Assembly: GCF_900290275.1 (NCBI RefSeq)
Contig: NZ_LT985324.1
Span: 124,733-188,732 of the forward strand
Direction of reading: 5' to 3'
DNA from: Prevotella merdae
GTDB taxonomy: Bacteria > Bacteroidota > Bacteroidia > Bacteroidales > Bacteroidaceae
Length of the DNA: 64,000 nucleotides
The notes beneath the pieces were generated by a model. That model made no database searches. It saw nothing but the letters and a program-made list of their open reading frames with translations, and was not told where the DNA came from. The translations under genes and the position numbers were made by a program. This document shows, piece by piece, positions 44,219-52,679 of the stretch (position 1 is its first letter; every line of letters starts with the position of its first letter).

Positions 44219-45132
44219 TAACAGAACAATATAAAGACAAAGTGTTTTTTTCACAGTTGCTACGTACAGATTATCCCAATATCTATAAGGATGTTTGTGA
44301 AATTCTGGATGCTAATAACGTAGCGCATGAAACGCTTCCTTTAACTAAGGATTATTGGTGTCGTGACTATATGCCAATACAATATGCATGTAATCGTTTC
44401 TCTCAATTTGTATACAATCCCGACTATCTAAAAGGAAAGGAAAAATATATTACTGATGTAGATAAAGTGATGAATAAGATTGAAGATAAGAATTTTGAAA
44501 TCAATCATTCTTCTTTGGTTATAGATGGTGGAAATATTGTTGTTGGCGAAATAGAACAACCAAATACTTACACCACTAAATCCTTTATTGTAATGACAGA
44601 CAAGGTGATGATAGAAAACGAAGGATTATCTAAAAAGGAGATAGAATCTAAAATTCGGGATTCTTTCAAACTCAAAGAATATAATTCGGATAATGATGAT
44701 AAAACTATAGTATGGCTACCATGGGATAAAAAGGATGTTTGTGGGCATACGGATGGAATATTAAGATTTGTCGGCGCACAAAAAAATGGCAAACCTGTAG
44801 TGTTAACTAATCTTTCAGTATATGATGATGGTATTGCTACTCAAATGCGTAATATCTTGATGGAATATTTTTATGTTATAGAGTTGAAACTTTCTGAATA
44901 TCACGAATTAAGTTGGGCATATATCAACGCTCTTCAGACACGTGATGTTATTATTGTTCCAGGAATTGGCAATACAAAACTTGATAATGAAGCAATGGGT
45001 CAGTTTATTGCTTTATATCCTGATTATAGAGGAAGGATTTTTCAAGTTCAGATGAAAGAAATTATTGAGAAATGGGGCGGAGCTTTGAACTGTTGTACAT
45101 GGACAATTAGTGAAGATAAGAAACTACAATAG
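44215..45132 (+). CDS. Agmatine/peptidylarginine-deiminase-family enzyme
   Basis: The 305-residue protein has the guanidino-modifying (AD/PAD) fold motifs: WCRDYMP (Asp51), IDGGNIV, CGHTDG (His178 and Asp180) and GGALNCCTW (Cys293 as nucleophile). The usual His next to the Cys (HC) is Asn292 here. Such enzymes hydrolyse a guanidino group to a ureido group and ammonia, in agmatine or in peptidyl-arginine. The protein is at the short end of the family and has no signal peptide, so it works in the cytoplasm. The context (nuclease-like, WYL regulator) is not that of polyamine metabolism; no aguB or other polyamine gene is nearby. Substrate unknown. Confidence 0.8.
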   Translation: MITEQYKDKVFFSQLLRTDYPNIYKDVCEILDANNVAHETLPLTKDYWCRDYMPIQYACNRFSQFVYNPDYLKGKEKYITDVDKVMNKIEDKNFEINHSSLVIDGGNIVVGEIEQPNTYTTKSFIVMTDKVMIENEGLSKKEIESKIRDSFKLKEYNSDNDDKTIVWLPWDKKDVCGHTDGILRFVGAQKNGKPVVLTNLSVYDDGIATQMRNILMEYFYVIELKLSEYHELSWAYINALQTRDVIIVPGIGNTKLDNEAMGQFIALYPDYRGRIFQVQMKEIIEKWGGALNCCTWTISEDKKLQ

Positions 45133-45298
45133 CCGTACCAGACATCATCAATGCTGGTATCTGATAGCAGATACTCTTTCCACCGCCAGTAGGCATCAAC
45201 ACCAAACAGTCTTTGTTGCTAAGTATATGGCGTATAATGTTCTCTTGTAGAGGGCGAAAGGAATTATATCCAAAATATCTTTTGAGTGTAGATAGCAT
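45107..45298 (-). pseudogene. recQ: recQ helicase, N-terminal fragment only
   Basis: The minus strand encodes 63 residues: [18 protein letters not shown], then [17 protein letters not shown] (motif I/Walker A) and GTAIVVS. Normal RecQ continues with PLISLM; here the sequence breaks and a stop follows after YLH. The other roughly 550 or more residues are absent. The break coincides with the end of the deiminase gene (overlap 45107-45132), so the accessory operon or a deletion replaced the body of recQ. Confidence 0.9.
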
Positions 45299-45377
45299 AG
45301 GTTATTATTTTAAGGTGTATTATGAATATATATATTAATGTGACAAATGTACAAAGAATAATCGAAATATAGAATAA

Positions 45378-45626
45378 CGAAACGTATTATTTTGTTCTCC
45401 AGTTTATGATTATATATACCAATTTTCTGAATATGTATTTGCCTTAGAAACAAATAGAAAAGTTGGGTTTATGAACATAAAAGGAGAGATAATTATTCCT
45501 ATTGAATATGATTCTTTGTCCTGTAGAAATGATAAATATTATAAATTTTCTAATGGAAGGGCCAAGGTGGTAAAGTGTCTTGATGCTTTCGAAGGTGATG
45601 AGATGAATATGTGGAATATAGATTAG
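45378..45626 (+). pseudogene. WG-repeat protein fragment
   Basis: A frame without a start reads SPVYDYIYQFSEYVFALET then RKVGFMNIKGEIIIPIEYDSL and ends at TAG 45624-45626. The motif GFMNIKGEIIIPIEYD is one WG (KWG-type) repeat, so this is the tail of a repeat protein whose beginning is lost. Confidence 0.6.
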
Positions 45627-45631
45627 TTAAT

Positions 45632-45669
45632 GTTCATCGTGCAGTTATCAACGATACTGCACGATGAAC
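45632..45669. repeat. Perfect 14-bp stem-loop
   Basis: Arms 45632-45645 and 45656-45669 (GTTCATCGTGCAGT and its exact complement) with a 10-base loop. No T run. The right arm overlaps the first codons of the small frame at 45664-45825, so it may affect its translation. Confidence 0.8.
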
Positions 45670-45825
45670 AAAGCCAAAAAAGTTTTAGCCCAATTGATAG
45701 AAATGATTCTAAGCATTTCTCTTATGGATAAGACACCACTCGTTGATTTCTTCGAAAGGACTGATTTAAAAATGTCAAAGAACTCGATTGTCCCCTCTTT
45801 CTGTGGTTATTTGATTAATGTTTAA
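45664..45825 (+). CDS. Possible small protein, or transposase N-terminal relic
   Basis: ATG at 45664 opens a 53-codon frame (MNKAKKVLAQLIEMILSISL, then PLVDFFERTDLKMSKNSIV). It has no recognisable domain. The basic, helical N-terminus could be the start of an insertion-sequence transposase. Low confidence that it is translated. Confidence 0.3.
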   Translation: MNKAKKVLAQLIEMILSISLMDKTPLVDFFERTDLKMSKNSIVPSFCGYLINV

Positions 45826-45829
45826 CTGG

Positions 45830-46130
45830 GCCCGATTTTAACGGGACACTAATGATTTTAATTTATAAGCAAAGGTATAATGATGAATAAATGTGTACAA
45901 GGCTACATCGTGGGTACGCCTATTTTTTGTTGTTAGATATCACATTTAATTACGAAATGTACCATAGATTAAAACATTGATACTAATTTATTTGTGTGGC
46001 TATGGTTCTTATGTCACATTTATTACAATACTCAACTATTTTTATATCAATCATATAGTTTTAATTATATCGGAAAAATTTGTTATAAATTTTGGATATT
46101 CAACAAATATTCTTTAATTTTGGAACAAAT
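45830..46130. other. AT-rich stretch without recognisable genes
   Basis: GGGCCCGATTTTAACGGGAC at about 45827-45847 looks like a short relic repeat. Otherwise nothing is supported until the tracrRNA-like gene at 46137. Confidence 0.5.
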
Positions 46131-46136
46131 ATATAC

Positions 46137-46243
46137 AAAAAACCCGCGGTTGTCCGCGGGTGGAAGATACTCCAAAGTATCCAAACTTTGGACTCTACGG
46201 CTTATAGCCTTGTTGTGAAAAGTCTTTCACTTGTGTATCTTCT
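46137..46243 (-). ncRNA. Orphan tracrRNA-like RNA of a type II-C CRISPR system
   Basis: Read on the minus strand this has the layout of a tracrRNA. An anti-repeat-like start (about 46205-46235) includes GTGAAAGACTTTTCACAAC, complementary to a Bacteroidetes-type repeat beginning GTTGTG. The small nexus hairpin GGCT-ATA-AGCC follows, then TCCAAAGTTTGGA and GATAC...GTATC hairpins. It ends in the terminator CCCGCGG-ACAA-CCGCGGG plus six T (46137-46160). A consensus -7 box (46245-46252) lies just before. It stands divergently next to the cas9 start codon, a known arrangement. No CRISPR array lies in the window. Confidence 0.7.
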
Positions 46244-46244
46244 G

Positions 46245-46252
46245 CAAAGATA
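46245..46252 (-). promoter_or_regulatory. -7 box of the tracrRNA-like gene
   Basis: Minus strand TATCTTTG, exact TAnnTTTG match, immediately before the predicted RNA start. Confidence 0.6.
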
Positions 46253-46291
46253 AGAAACATTTTTCATACTAACGAATTAAATCTCCTAAAT

Positions 46292-46378
46292 ATGACAGAA
46301 AAAATACTTGGAATAGACCTTGGTACCAATTCAATAGGTAAAACTGGCAAGGTGGCGAAGGTCGTGTGGTATCGCTAA
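46292..46378 (+). pseudogene. cas9: cas9, first 16 codons only
   Basis: ATG at 46292 opens MTEKILGIDLGTNSIG, the RuvC-I motif that starts type II-C Cas9 proteins (catalytic Asp in GIDLGTNSIG). After the codon for Gly16 (46337-46339) the family sequence stops and an unrelated frame runs to TAA at 46376-46378. The usual WAVVD continuation and the other roughly 1300 or more codons are missing. The tracrRNA-like gene upstream supports the identity. Confidence 0.82.
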
Positions 46379-46827
46379 AGTGGTACACACCGAAGAAAGA
46401 TAAGCCTAAGTATGGTGGCGACAACGGTAAGAACCGTCGTGTGATGCGTTTCCCAGAGGTAGTGCTCACCTATGCTGAGGCGCTGAATGAGATGGGCGAC
46501 CGCGAGAAATCATTGCAGATGCTGAACATGTGTAAAGCGCAAGTAAACACCATCAATGCCAGCACGGTGCTTTATAAGGCAGGCGGCTATGGCTATATGC
46601 GCGACCAGATATGGAAAGAACGTCGTGCCGAGATGTGTTTCGAGTGGGATCGCTATTTCGATCTGGTACGCTCGGGACAGGCTGCCAAGGTGATGCACGC
46701 TTTTGGAGCACGCCGTGCCAATCGTCGTGGAGCTTACTTCCGCGAGGGTGTACACAACCTTCTGCCTATTCCCCAGACAGAGGTTGACGTGTCAAACGGA
46801 AAGGTTGAGCAGAACCCTGGCTATTAA
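46342..46827 (+). pseudogene. susD-family gene, C-terminal third only
   Basis: From 46342, directly after an in-frame TAA at the cas9 junction, the frame reads NWQGGEGRVVSLKWYTPKK, then RRVMRFPEVVLTYAEALNEMGD and ERRAEMCFEWDRYFDLVRSGQ. It ends NLLPIPQTEVDVSNGKVEQNPGY. These are the hallmarks of the SusD C-terminal region, including the conserved terminal NPGY. Complete SusD proteins have about 500-600 residues; here 161 remain and there is no signal sequence. The gene is dead as a lipoprotein, and its partner susC is not in the window. Confidence 0.88.
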
Positions 46828-46879
46828 GTCTCGGCTTTTATGAAAAATGGTTGTAAACAATAAAGTCATTTTACATTTT

Positions 46880-47935
46880 ATGAAAAAGATAATTAGTTTT
46901 GCCCTCATGGCTTGTGCACTGCTTCTCAATACAGCATGTAGTGACGAGAACGTAGAGTCGCGCACACCAGTGGCTTCAATACAATATGATACGAACAAGA
47001 CAACGCTGAAGGTGAACGAATCGTTGGTGATTGATTTCACAGGCGTAGCCGACCTTGTAGCTATCTATCCTGGCGATGATGGACATCGCTATGAGAAACG
47101 TGACGAGATGGAAACGGGTATTGCCGTGAACAAAAACCATTTCACCTATTCGTATAAAGCGCCAGGCACCTATCATGTGGTGTGCGTAGCCTCTACCTTC
47201 GACACTTATATGGGTGGCAACCTGAAACAGGCCACTTGCTCGTTTGATGTTACCGTGGTTGACGATGAGACCGAATTTAAGGACCTCTACACAACAATCA
47301 CCCCCAACACCTTCTATGCTAACAAGCTGGGAGATGATGCATGGGTGCTGAATTTGCCCACAAAGCAGGTGTATAATGGTAAAGACATTAAGGTAAACCC
47401 AAAGAACCAGCGTATCTATTATGATATGCCTTCCGACTCTACCCTCGTGTTTGTTGATATGTCTGATGCCGATTATCAGCTTCTTCAGAACTATTCAGCC
47501 CTCAGCTCTGCCGAGCAAAAAGCCCTGAAGAATAAGGTAACCACCAACAAGGTGCGCTACAATCTTTCACAAGATCATGTCATCACAGTGCGCTCTTATG
47601 CAGGAACCATTAAGCAATATACACTCTATTGCTTGATATATCCTGAGTTTAAGACTGTAACGGTGAATGGTGTGAAGGGCGTGCTCACACGCGATGCCTT
47701 TAACCAAGACCATCAGATATACACCTTCACGTTGCCCGCTGGCACCGATGTGGCCAATGCAAAGATTGAATATACACTTGATGGCACCGGCACCTTTATG
47801 ATAGATGGCACCGAAGTGGTTTCGGGTACCACTACCAATCTTGCTGCTGATAAGCTCAGCATTGAACGTTCTTCTGATGCTAATGCACAGGCAAAGGCTG
47901 TGTCGAACGTTGAGTTTGTCTTCAAGTTTCAATAA
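46880..47935 (+). CDS. Surface lipoprotein of the polysaccharide utilisation locus
   Basis: I start at the ATG at 46880 (MKKIISFALMACALLLNTAC); the longer frame lacks a signal. Cys20 is the likely lipidated residue. The 351-residue protein has a PKD-like beta-sandwich near 35-140 (TTLKVNESLVIDFTGVADLV, then KAPGTYHVVCVAST) and two further beta-rich parts, a layout seen in SusE/SusF-type or other outer-membrane glycan-binding lipoproteins. It directly follows the susD remnant (52-base gap) and precedes secreted hydrolases, so glycan binding at the surface is a fair inference. Confidence 0.75.
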   Translation: MKKIISFALMACALLLNTACSDENVESRTPVASIQYDTNKTTLKVNESLVIDFTGVADLVAIYPGDDGHRYEKRDEMETGIAVNKNHFTYSYKAPGTYHVVCVASTFDTYMGGNLKQATCSFDVTVVDDETEFKDLYTTITPNTFYANKLGDDAWVLNLPTKQVYNGKDIKVNPKNQRIYYDMPSDSTLVFVDMSDADYQLLQNYSALSSAEQKALKNKVTTNKVRYNLSQDHVITVRSYAGTIKQYTLYCLIYPEFKTVTVNGVKGVLTRDAFNQDHQIYTFTLPAGTDVANAKIEYTLDGTGTFMIDGTEVVSGTTTNLAADKLSIERSSDANAQAKAVSNVEFVFKFQ

Positions 47936-48059
47936 TTGATCTATAAATTTAGGATAAAGAAAAGGGCGACATGTATGGACATAGGCTTGCCCAGCATGTT
48001 GCCCTTCTCGTTAATCTATCTGTTAACAACCCTAACAACTCTAAAAACAACATATCTAT

Positions 48060-50000
48060 ATGCGTCGCACTTTACTTCTCGCTCTTACTTCTCTCACCTT
48101 GCTTAGTATGCCCAGCGCTACGTTGGCCGCACGTCACGAACCCTATAAAGGGTCGCGCATATTTTGGGACAATGCCACTCGCAAAACCGTATTCTCAAGT
48201 GGTGGTTATGCTCGTATCATCCAGCTTAAAGATGGTAGGCTCATGGCCACATGCGAGAGCAAGGGCATAGTGATAGCCTTCAGTACAGATAAGGGTAGCA
48301 CATGGTCGTCGCCGACAACCATTGTCAACAATACAAATAATGTACCCAACTGTGTGCCCGACCTTGTTCAGCTGTCTGATGGCACCATTGTTGTGGGCTA
48401 CAACCCTCGCCCCAGTACGCCTTACACTGAAGACCGCCGCTTCGGTATACGCTGTAAACGCAGTACCGACAACGGCAAAACCTGGAGCGACGAGATATTT
48501 GTGAACGATGCATTACATACGTTTAACGATGGTTGCTGGGAACCGTCATTCCTTGAGCTCCCTTCGGGCGAGCTACAACTTTATTTTGCCGACGAAGGAC
48601 CCTATACCGCCTCGAACGAGCAACAGATATCAATGTGCCGCTCGTTTGATAAAGGCCAAACATGGACAGCGGCTCAAAAAGTTTCTTTCCGTGCAGGTTA
48701 TCGCGATGGCATGCCGTCGGCCATCATCTTACAAGATGGTAAAACTATTGCTTTAGCCTTTGAAGACAATGGTTGGGCAGGTGTAAACAATTTTATCCCC
48801 ACGGTGGTAACCTGTCCGCTTGAAACCAACTGGAACAACTATTGGGTAGATGCTGCCAGCCAATATCGTTGGCAAGCCGTCAACTACGATTATAGTCCGC
48901 TATACCGTGGTGGTGCTCCCTATCTTCGCAAGCTTCCTTGGGGCGAAACCATTATCTCGCATCAAGGCGAGAATGGCAATGGCGCCGACATGTCGAAACT
49001 GCAAATGTGGGTATATGTAGGTAACGAGCAGGCCAAAGATTTTAAGGCCATGAGCGAACCCTTTGGTGGCGATAACTCATTGTGGAACTCGCTTGCCGTT
49101 ATCGATACAGGTACCGTTGTGGCTGTAGGAGGCATGAACGGACGTATTGATATGATAAAAGGTAGAGCCGTGCGACAGCTCGAAGCCTCCTATGCCCATC
49201 CCACCATTGATGGAAAACAAACAATAAGAGATGGCTACTATACGGCCAACGCTACGCAGTTGCTCTTAGGACATAGCTCTAATAAGGTGCGTTTTACCGC
49301 CGACTTTGCTTATGATGAGGATGCTCTCTATTTTACCACTCGCGTTTCTGACAACACACAGCACCCTCTTCCTTCATCCTACGGCGATGGTGTAACCCTC
49401 TTCCTCGATACCGATTATGCCTCTGACGAGCAGCCCGTCGACAACATTCACCGCCTGTTCTTCCGCCTTGATGGTGGCGTGGTGGCCTATAAGGGCAGCA
49501 ATGAAAAGCGTCGTTGGATGGCAAACAAGGTTGAAAACGTGCGTAGTGTGATAACTCGAGCCAACAAATATTATATCATAGAAGCCGCTATACCTTGGAG
49601 TGCGCTGGGCTTTACCACGCCTCCGATAGAGAAATTGATGCGTACTAACGTTATGTTGCACGACAATCACGACGGCAGTAACAATGTGGTTTATGATATG
49701 ATGCCTGATGCAAAGCGTGATGCCTCATGGACATGGATTGACTTTGTGTTAGGCACTAACCCCAACGCCACCAAGGTAAATGTAGTTAAAGTTACACCAA
49801 AGGTTAGTGTTGTTGTGGGCGATACAAATATTTCGGTTAGTGGTAACGTGGCTAAAACCACCGTCTACACCCTCGCTGGCAGCAAGGTGGGCGATTTTTC
49901 TACCACCTCTTTTATCAAGCCCACCACCAAAGGTGTATATCTTTTAAACTTCGCGCTGAATAATGGCAAAGAGGTAACACGAAAGATAAGTGTAAAGTAA
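48060..50000 (+). CDS. Secreted BNR-propeller glycosidase (GH93/sialidase-like) with CBM9-like module and T9SS tail
   Basis: The 646-residue protein has a Sec signal (about 1-23). The propeller (about 25-370) carries three Asp-box (BNR) repeats: FSTDKGSTWSSP, RSTDNGKTWSDE and RSFDKGQTWTAA. An early YARIIQLKDGRLMAT resembles GH93 exo-arabinanases more than the FRIP motif of sialidases. A DOMON/CBM9-like module follows (about 395-580, with VRFTADFAYDEDALYFTTRVSD). The tail TTVYTLAGSKVGDF then TTKGVYLLNF is T9SS-like. With GH43 neighbours, exo-arabinanase is my preferred reading. Confidence 0.75.
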   Translation: MRRTLLLALTSLTLLSMPSATLAARHEPYKGSRIFWDNATRKTVFSSGGYARIIQLKDGRLMATCESKGIVIAFSTDKGSTWSSPTTIVNNTNNVPNCVPDLVQLSDGTIVVGYNPRPSTPYTEDRRFGIRCKRSTDNGKTWSDEIFVNDALHTFNDGCWEPSFLELPSGELQLYFADEGPYTASNEQQISMCRSFDKGQTWTAAQKVSFRAGYRDGMPSAIILQDGKTIALAFEDNGWAGVNNFIPTVVTCPLETNWNNYWVDAASQYRWQAVNYDYSPLYRGGAPYLRKLPWGETIISHQGENGNGADMSKLQMWVYVGNEQAKDFKAMSEPFGGDNSLWNSLAVIDTGTVVAVGGMNGRIDMIKGRAVRQLEASYAHPTIDGKQTIRDGYYTANATQLLLGHSSNKVRFTADFAYDEDALYFTTRVSDNTQHPLPSSYGDGVTLFLDTDYASDEQPVDNIHRLFFRLDGGVVAYKGSNEKRRWMANKVENVRSVITRANKYYIIEAAIPWSALGFTTPPIEKLMRTNVMLHDNHDGSNNVVYDMMPDAKRDASWTWIDFVLGTNPNATKVNVVKVTPKVSVVVGDTNISVSGNVAKTTVYTLAGSKVGDFSTTSFIKPTTKGVYLLNFALNNGKEVTRKISVK

Positions 50001-50091
50001 ACAGCAGTTGCATTGTGCTACAAGTCTCTGCCATCTGTTGCATAGATAATACCCCTCTTATACAGAACCGATTTATACAAAACCTACAATT

Positions 50092-52626
50092 ATGAAAACT
50101 CATTTTAGAAACCTACATTCCTGCAGTATAAAAAAACGTCTGCTGTTGTTTGCTTCGGTAGCATTGCCCCTTGTATCAGCGGTCTTCTCATTAAATGTGG
50201 AAACGGCAGAGGCACAATCATATACTAACCCTGTTATTCCTGGCATTGCCGATGCAGGATGTATAAAATATGCGGGCAAATATTATTTGGGTGGTGTGGC
50301 CACTTATGGCGACCTTTTTGTAAGTTCTGATCTCATGAATTGGGGCGAACGTGTGCATGTGTTCGACCTTGATAACCAATGGACAAAGGGAACGGGGGCT
50401 AAGAATAACCAGATACATGCCAACGATATGTCGTACAGTGGCGGACAGTTTCACCTCCTCTTCAGTGCCAACTACTGGGGTAAAGACAAACATATTGTGC
50501 ACATTACCCATGCCGTGTCGTCCTCAGTTACTGGGCCGTATCGTGAGGTGCGTGATGACCAGTGGTTTGAAAATCGTATCGATCCCATGGTGTTTCGCGA
50601 TGATGATGGTCGCCTATACCTATATATGGTGAAGTTTACCGATGGCAACACCATCTGGGGCCGTCCTATGAACCAAGACTTTACGTTCTGTGGCGATGCT
50701 GTGCAACAGTTTAGTTCGCAGCCTGGCACCTGGGAAACATACGACAATCGCGTGGCCGAAGGCCCCTTTGTCATTAAATATCGTGGACGTTATTATATGA
50801 TGTATAATGCTAATCACACTTCACCATCCTTTGGCAACTATCGTCTCGGAGTATGCGAGGCCACCAGTCCCCTTGCCTTTAGTCCTGGAGGAAAGTATAG
50901 CTGGCCTGTGGTAGGTCCCAACACCGAGAGCATTGACGATACCCATGCCGACCTTTTGCATTATGGATCAGGACAATGGCAACCATTGGCAACAGATAAT
51001 AGTGGTGATACTGGCAATGCGTCTGCCCGCACCATGCGTTTTGACCTTGCGTCAGTGCCTGCAGGTAATGTGTATCTGAAACTTATTCAGCGCGGTGGTA
51101 TAAGTGTGAAAATCAATGGCCATGCAATAAATGCTGGTAAAAGCTCCGACTATCAGTTGTATCCCATCAACCACAGTTGGCTGAAAAAAGGTGTAAACAC
51201 CCTTGTTATTGAACAGCCGAAGGAAGGGAAAGGAACATTGTCGTCAATCGCCCTTTACGATTTTGGAAATGAAAAAGCCGACGACCTGCTCGTAACGCCT
51301 GGTCAGCCTAATATTGTGCGTGGCCCTAATGGCTGGGAATGGTGGCTCGTTTATATGGCTAATAAAGGTTGGCAGCGTAGCCAATATATTGATCGCATCC
51401 ATTTCAGTAATGGACGTATGGTGGTTGATGGCATCACGGGGCCGAATACTGCGGGCTTCCATCCAGCACCCTCTAAACCCCAGTATGCGGGCACCAGCAT
51501 TGCTGATATACCTTTCTCTTCAACAACCTATTTGCTCGAACTTACTATGTCGTCTGCCCAACGTGAGCAGGGTATTGTCATAGGCGATAAAACCGTTCTG
51601 CTACCCGATAGCATGGCTCGTAACGTTGCACACGAGTGGCGTATAGAGAAAAATCACAACCTGCTGACGGTGTGGATAGACAAAGTTCTTGTAACCCAAC
51701 ATCAGCGTGTGAATGTTAGTGATAATAAGGTTGAACTATTGGGTGATAGCAATGATTACCACATTGACCACGCTGCTTATAATGAAGGCTTTGACGAATA
51801 CGGATCGTATTTCAGTGGATGGGATACGCTTACCGCAGGAACGCATGGCTTAGCACTTGCCAAGGGCATGTGGCTGAAGGGCGCTGCCGCTAATAACTAT
51901 GAACTGAGTGTGCAGACCGACGATAATGATGCTACATCAGGCACTTATGGCGTGATGGCGGCCTATACTGATGATAAAAACTATGTAAGCGTAAAGATTG
52001 ATGCTGCAAAAGCGCAAGTGGTGATAGACCATTGTGTAAAAGGTAAAACAAAGATGGTAGTGAAACCTCTTGCCACAGAACAGGTGGTATATCCTGATGT
52101 GAAATACACCGACAGCTTTGAAAAGCAATATCGTTTCGACAGCGACACTTATGTCAACGCACTGCTCTTTCCTCACAACACTCCTGATAACGACCCCTAT
52201 GCACACGATTTGGGTATTGAGGCGGCTGTCAAGGAGCATTATCAGGCTGATGTAGCATCATCGCAAGAGATAGCATGGCTGGATGGTGACACCTGGCGAC
52301 CTTTGTCAACAGAATTAGCTACATCGTCAAATCCTGCGTGGCAACGCATAACGTTCCCTACGGTCAAGACTCGCGGATTGCGTTTCATCAATCGTGAAGC
52401 CACTGATATGCATCGTAACATATACCGAATAAAGGTTGGCAGCGAGCGTCAAACTGTGAACCAGTTGCGTGTGGAACGCCGAGGCAAGGACATACATATG
52501 TATGTAAACGATCGTTCGTTTGGTGTCGTCACTCTTGCTCATGACGTTCCTACCCGTTGTGGACTTTTGTCTGACGGTGCTGCAAAGGTAACAGTTGGCA
52601 ATGTGCTCTATTATGTTGTAAACTAA
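50092..52626 (+). CDS. Secreted GH43-family glycosidase with C-terminal lectin-like modules
   Basis: The 844-residue protein has a Sec signal (about 1-42). The five-bladed GH43 propeller starts at SYTNPVIPGIADAGCIKY (Asp as catalytic base). It has the pKa-modulating Asp in NRIDPMVFRDDDGRLYL and the acid Glu in RVAEGPFVIKYRGRYYMMY. A jelly-roll insert appears near 300-390 (YLKLIQRGGISVKINGHAINA) before the propeller closes at about 390-450. Two concanavalin-like or discoidin-type modules make up the rest. GH43 enzymes usually remove arabinose or xylose. No T9SS tail is evident. Confidence 0.85.
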   Translation: MKTHFRNLHSCSIKKRLLLFASVALPLVSAVFSLNVETAEAQSYTNPVIPGIADAGCIKYAGKYYLGGVATYGDLFVSSDLMNWGERVHVFDLDNQWTKGTGAKNNQIHANDMSYSGGQFHLLFSANYWGKDKHIVHITHAVSSSVTGPYREVRDDQWFENRIDPMVFRDDDGRLYLYMVKFTDGNTIWGRPMNQDFTFCGDAVQQFSSQPGTWETYDNRVAEGPFVIKYRGRYYMMYNANHTSPSFGNYRLGVCEATSPLAFSPGGKYSWPVVGPNTESIDDTHADLLHYGSGQWQPLATDNSGDTGNASARTMRFDLASVPAGNVYLKLIQRGGISVKINGHAINAGKSSDYQLYPINHSWLKKGVNTLVIEQPKEGKGTLSSIALYDFGNEKADDLLVTPGQPNIVRGPNGWEWWLVYMANKGWQRSQYIDRIHFSNGRMVVDGITGPNTAGFHPAPSKPQYAGTSIADIPFSSTTYLLELTMSSAQREQGIVIGDKTVLLPDSMARNVAHEWRIEKNHNLLTVWIDKVLVTQHQRVNVSDNKVELLGDSNDYHIDHAAYNEGFDEYGSYFSGWDTLTAGTHGLALAKGMWLKGAAANNYELSVQTDDNDATSGTYGVMAAYTDDKNYVSVKIDAAKAQVVIDHCVKGKTKMVVKPLATEQVVYPDVKYTDSFEKQYRFDSDTYVNALLFPHNTPDNDPYAHDLGIEAAVKEHYQADVASSQEIAWLDGDTWRPLSTELATSSNPAWQRITFPTVKTRGLRFINREATDMHRNIYRIKVGSERQTVNQLRVERRGKDIHMYVNDRSFGVVTLAHDVPTRCGLLSDGAAKVTVGNVLYYVVN

Positions 52627-52679
52627 AGAAGGAACATGGTATTGAACAAGAACTGCTGTATGAAATAAATTCTTTTCGA

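Noticed and set aside
45994..46218. 74-codon plus-strand frame across the tracrRNA region
   Set aside because: Its C-terminal part runs through the hairpins and terminator of the RNA; composition is unlike a protein.
46366..46827. A complete small gene at this position
   Set aside because: The sequence is plainly the C-terminal part of SusD; the first Met is internal and there is no signal peptide.
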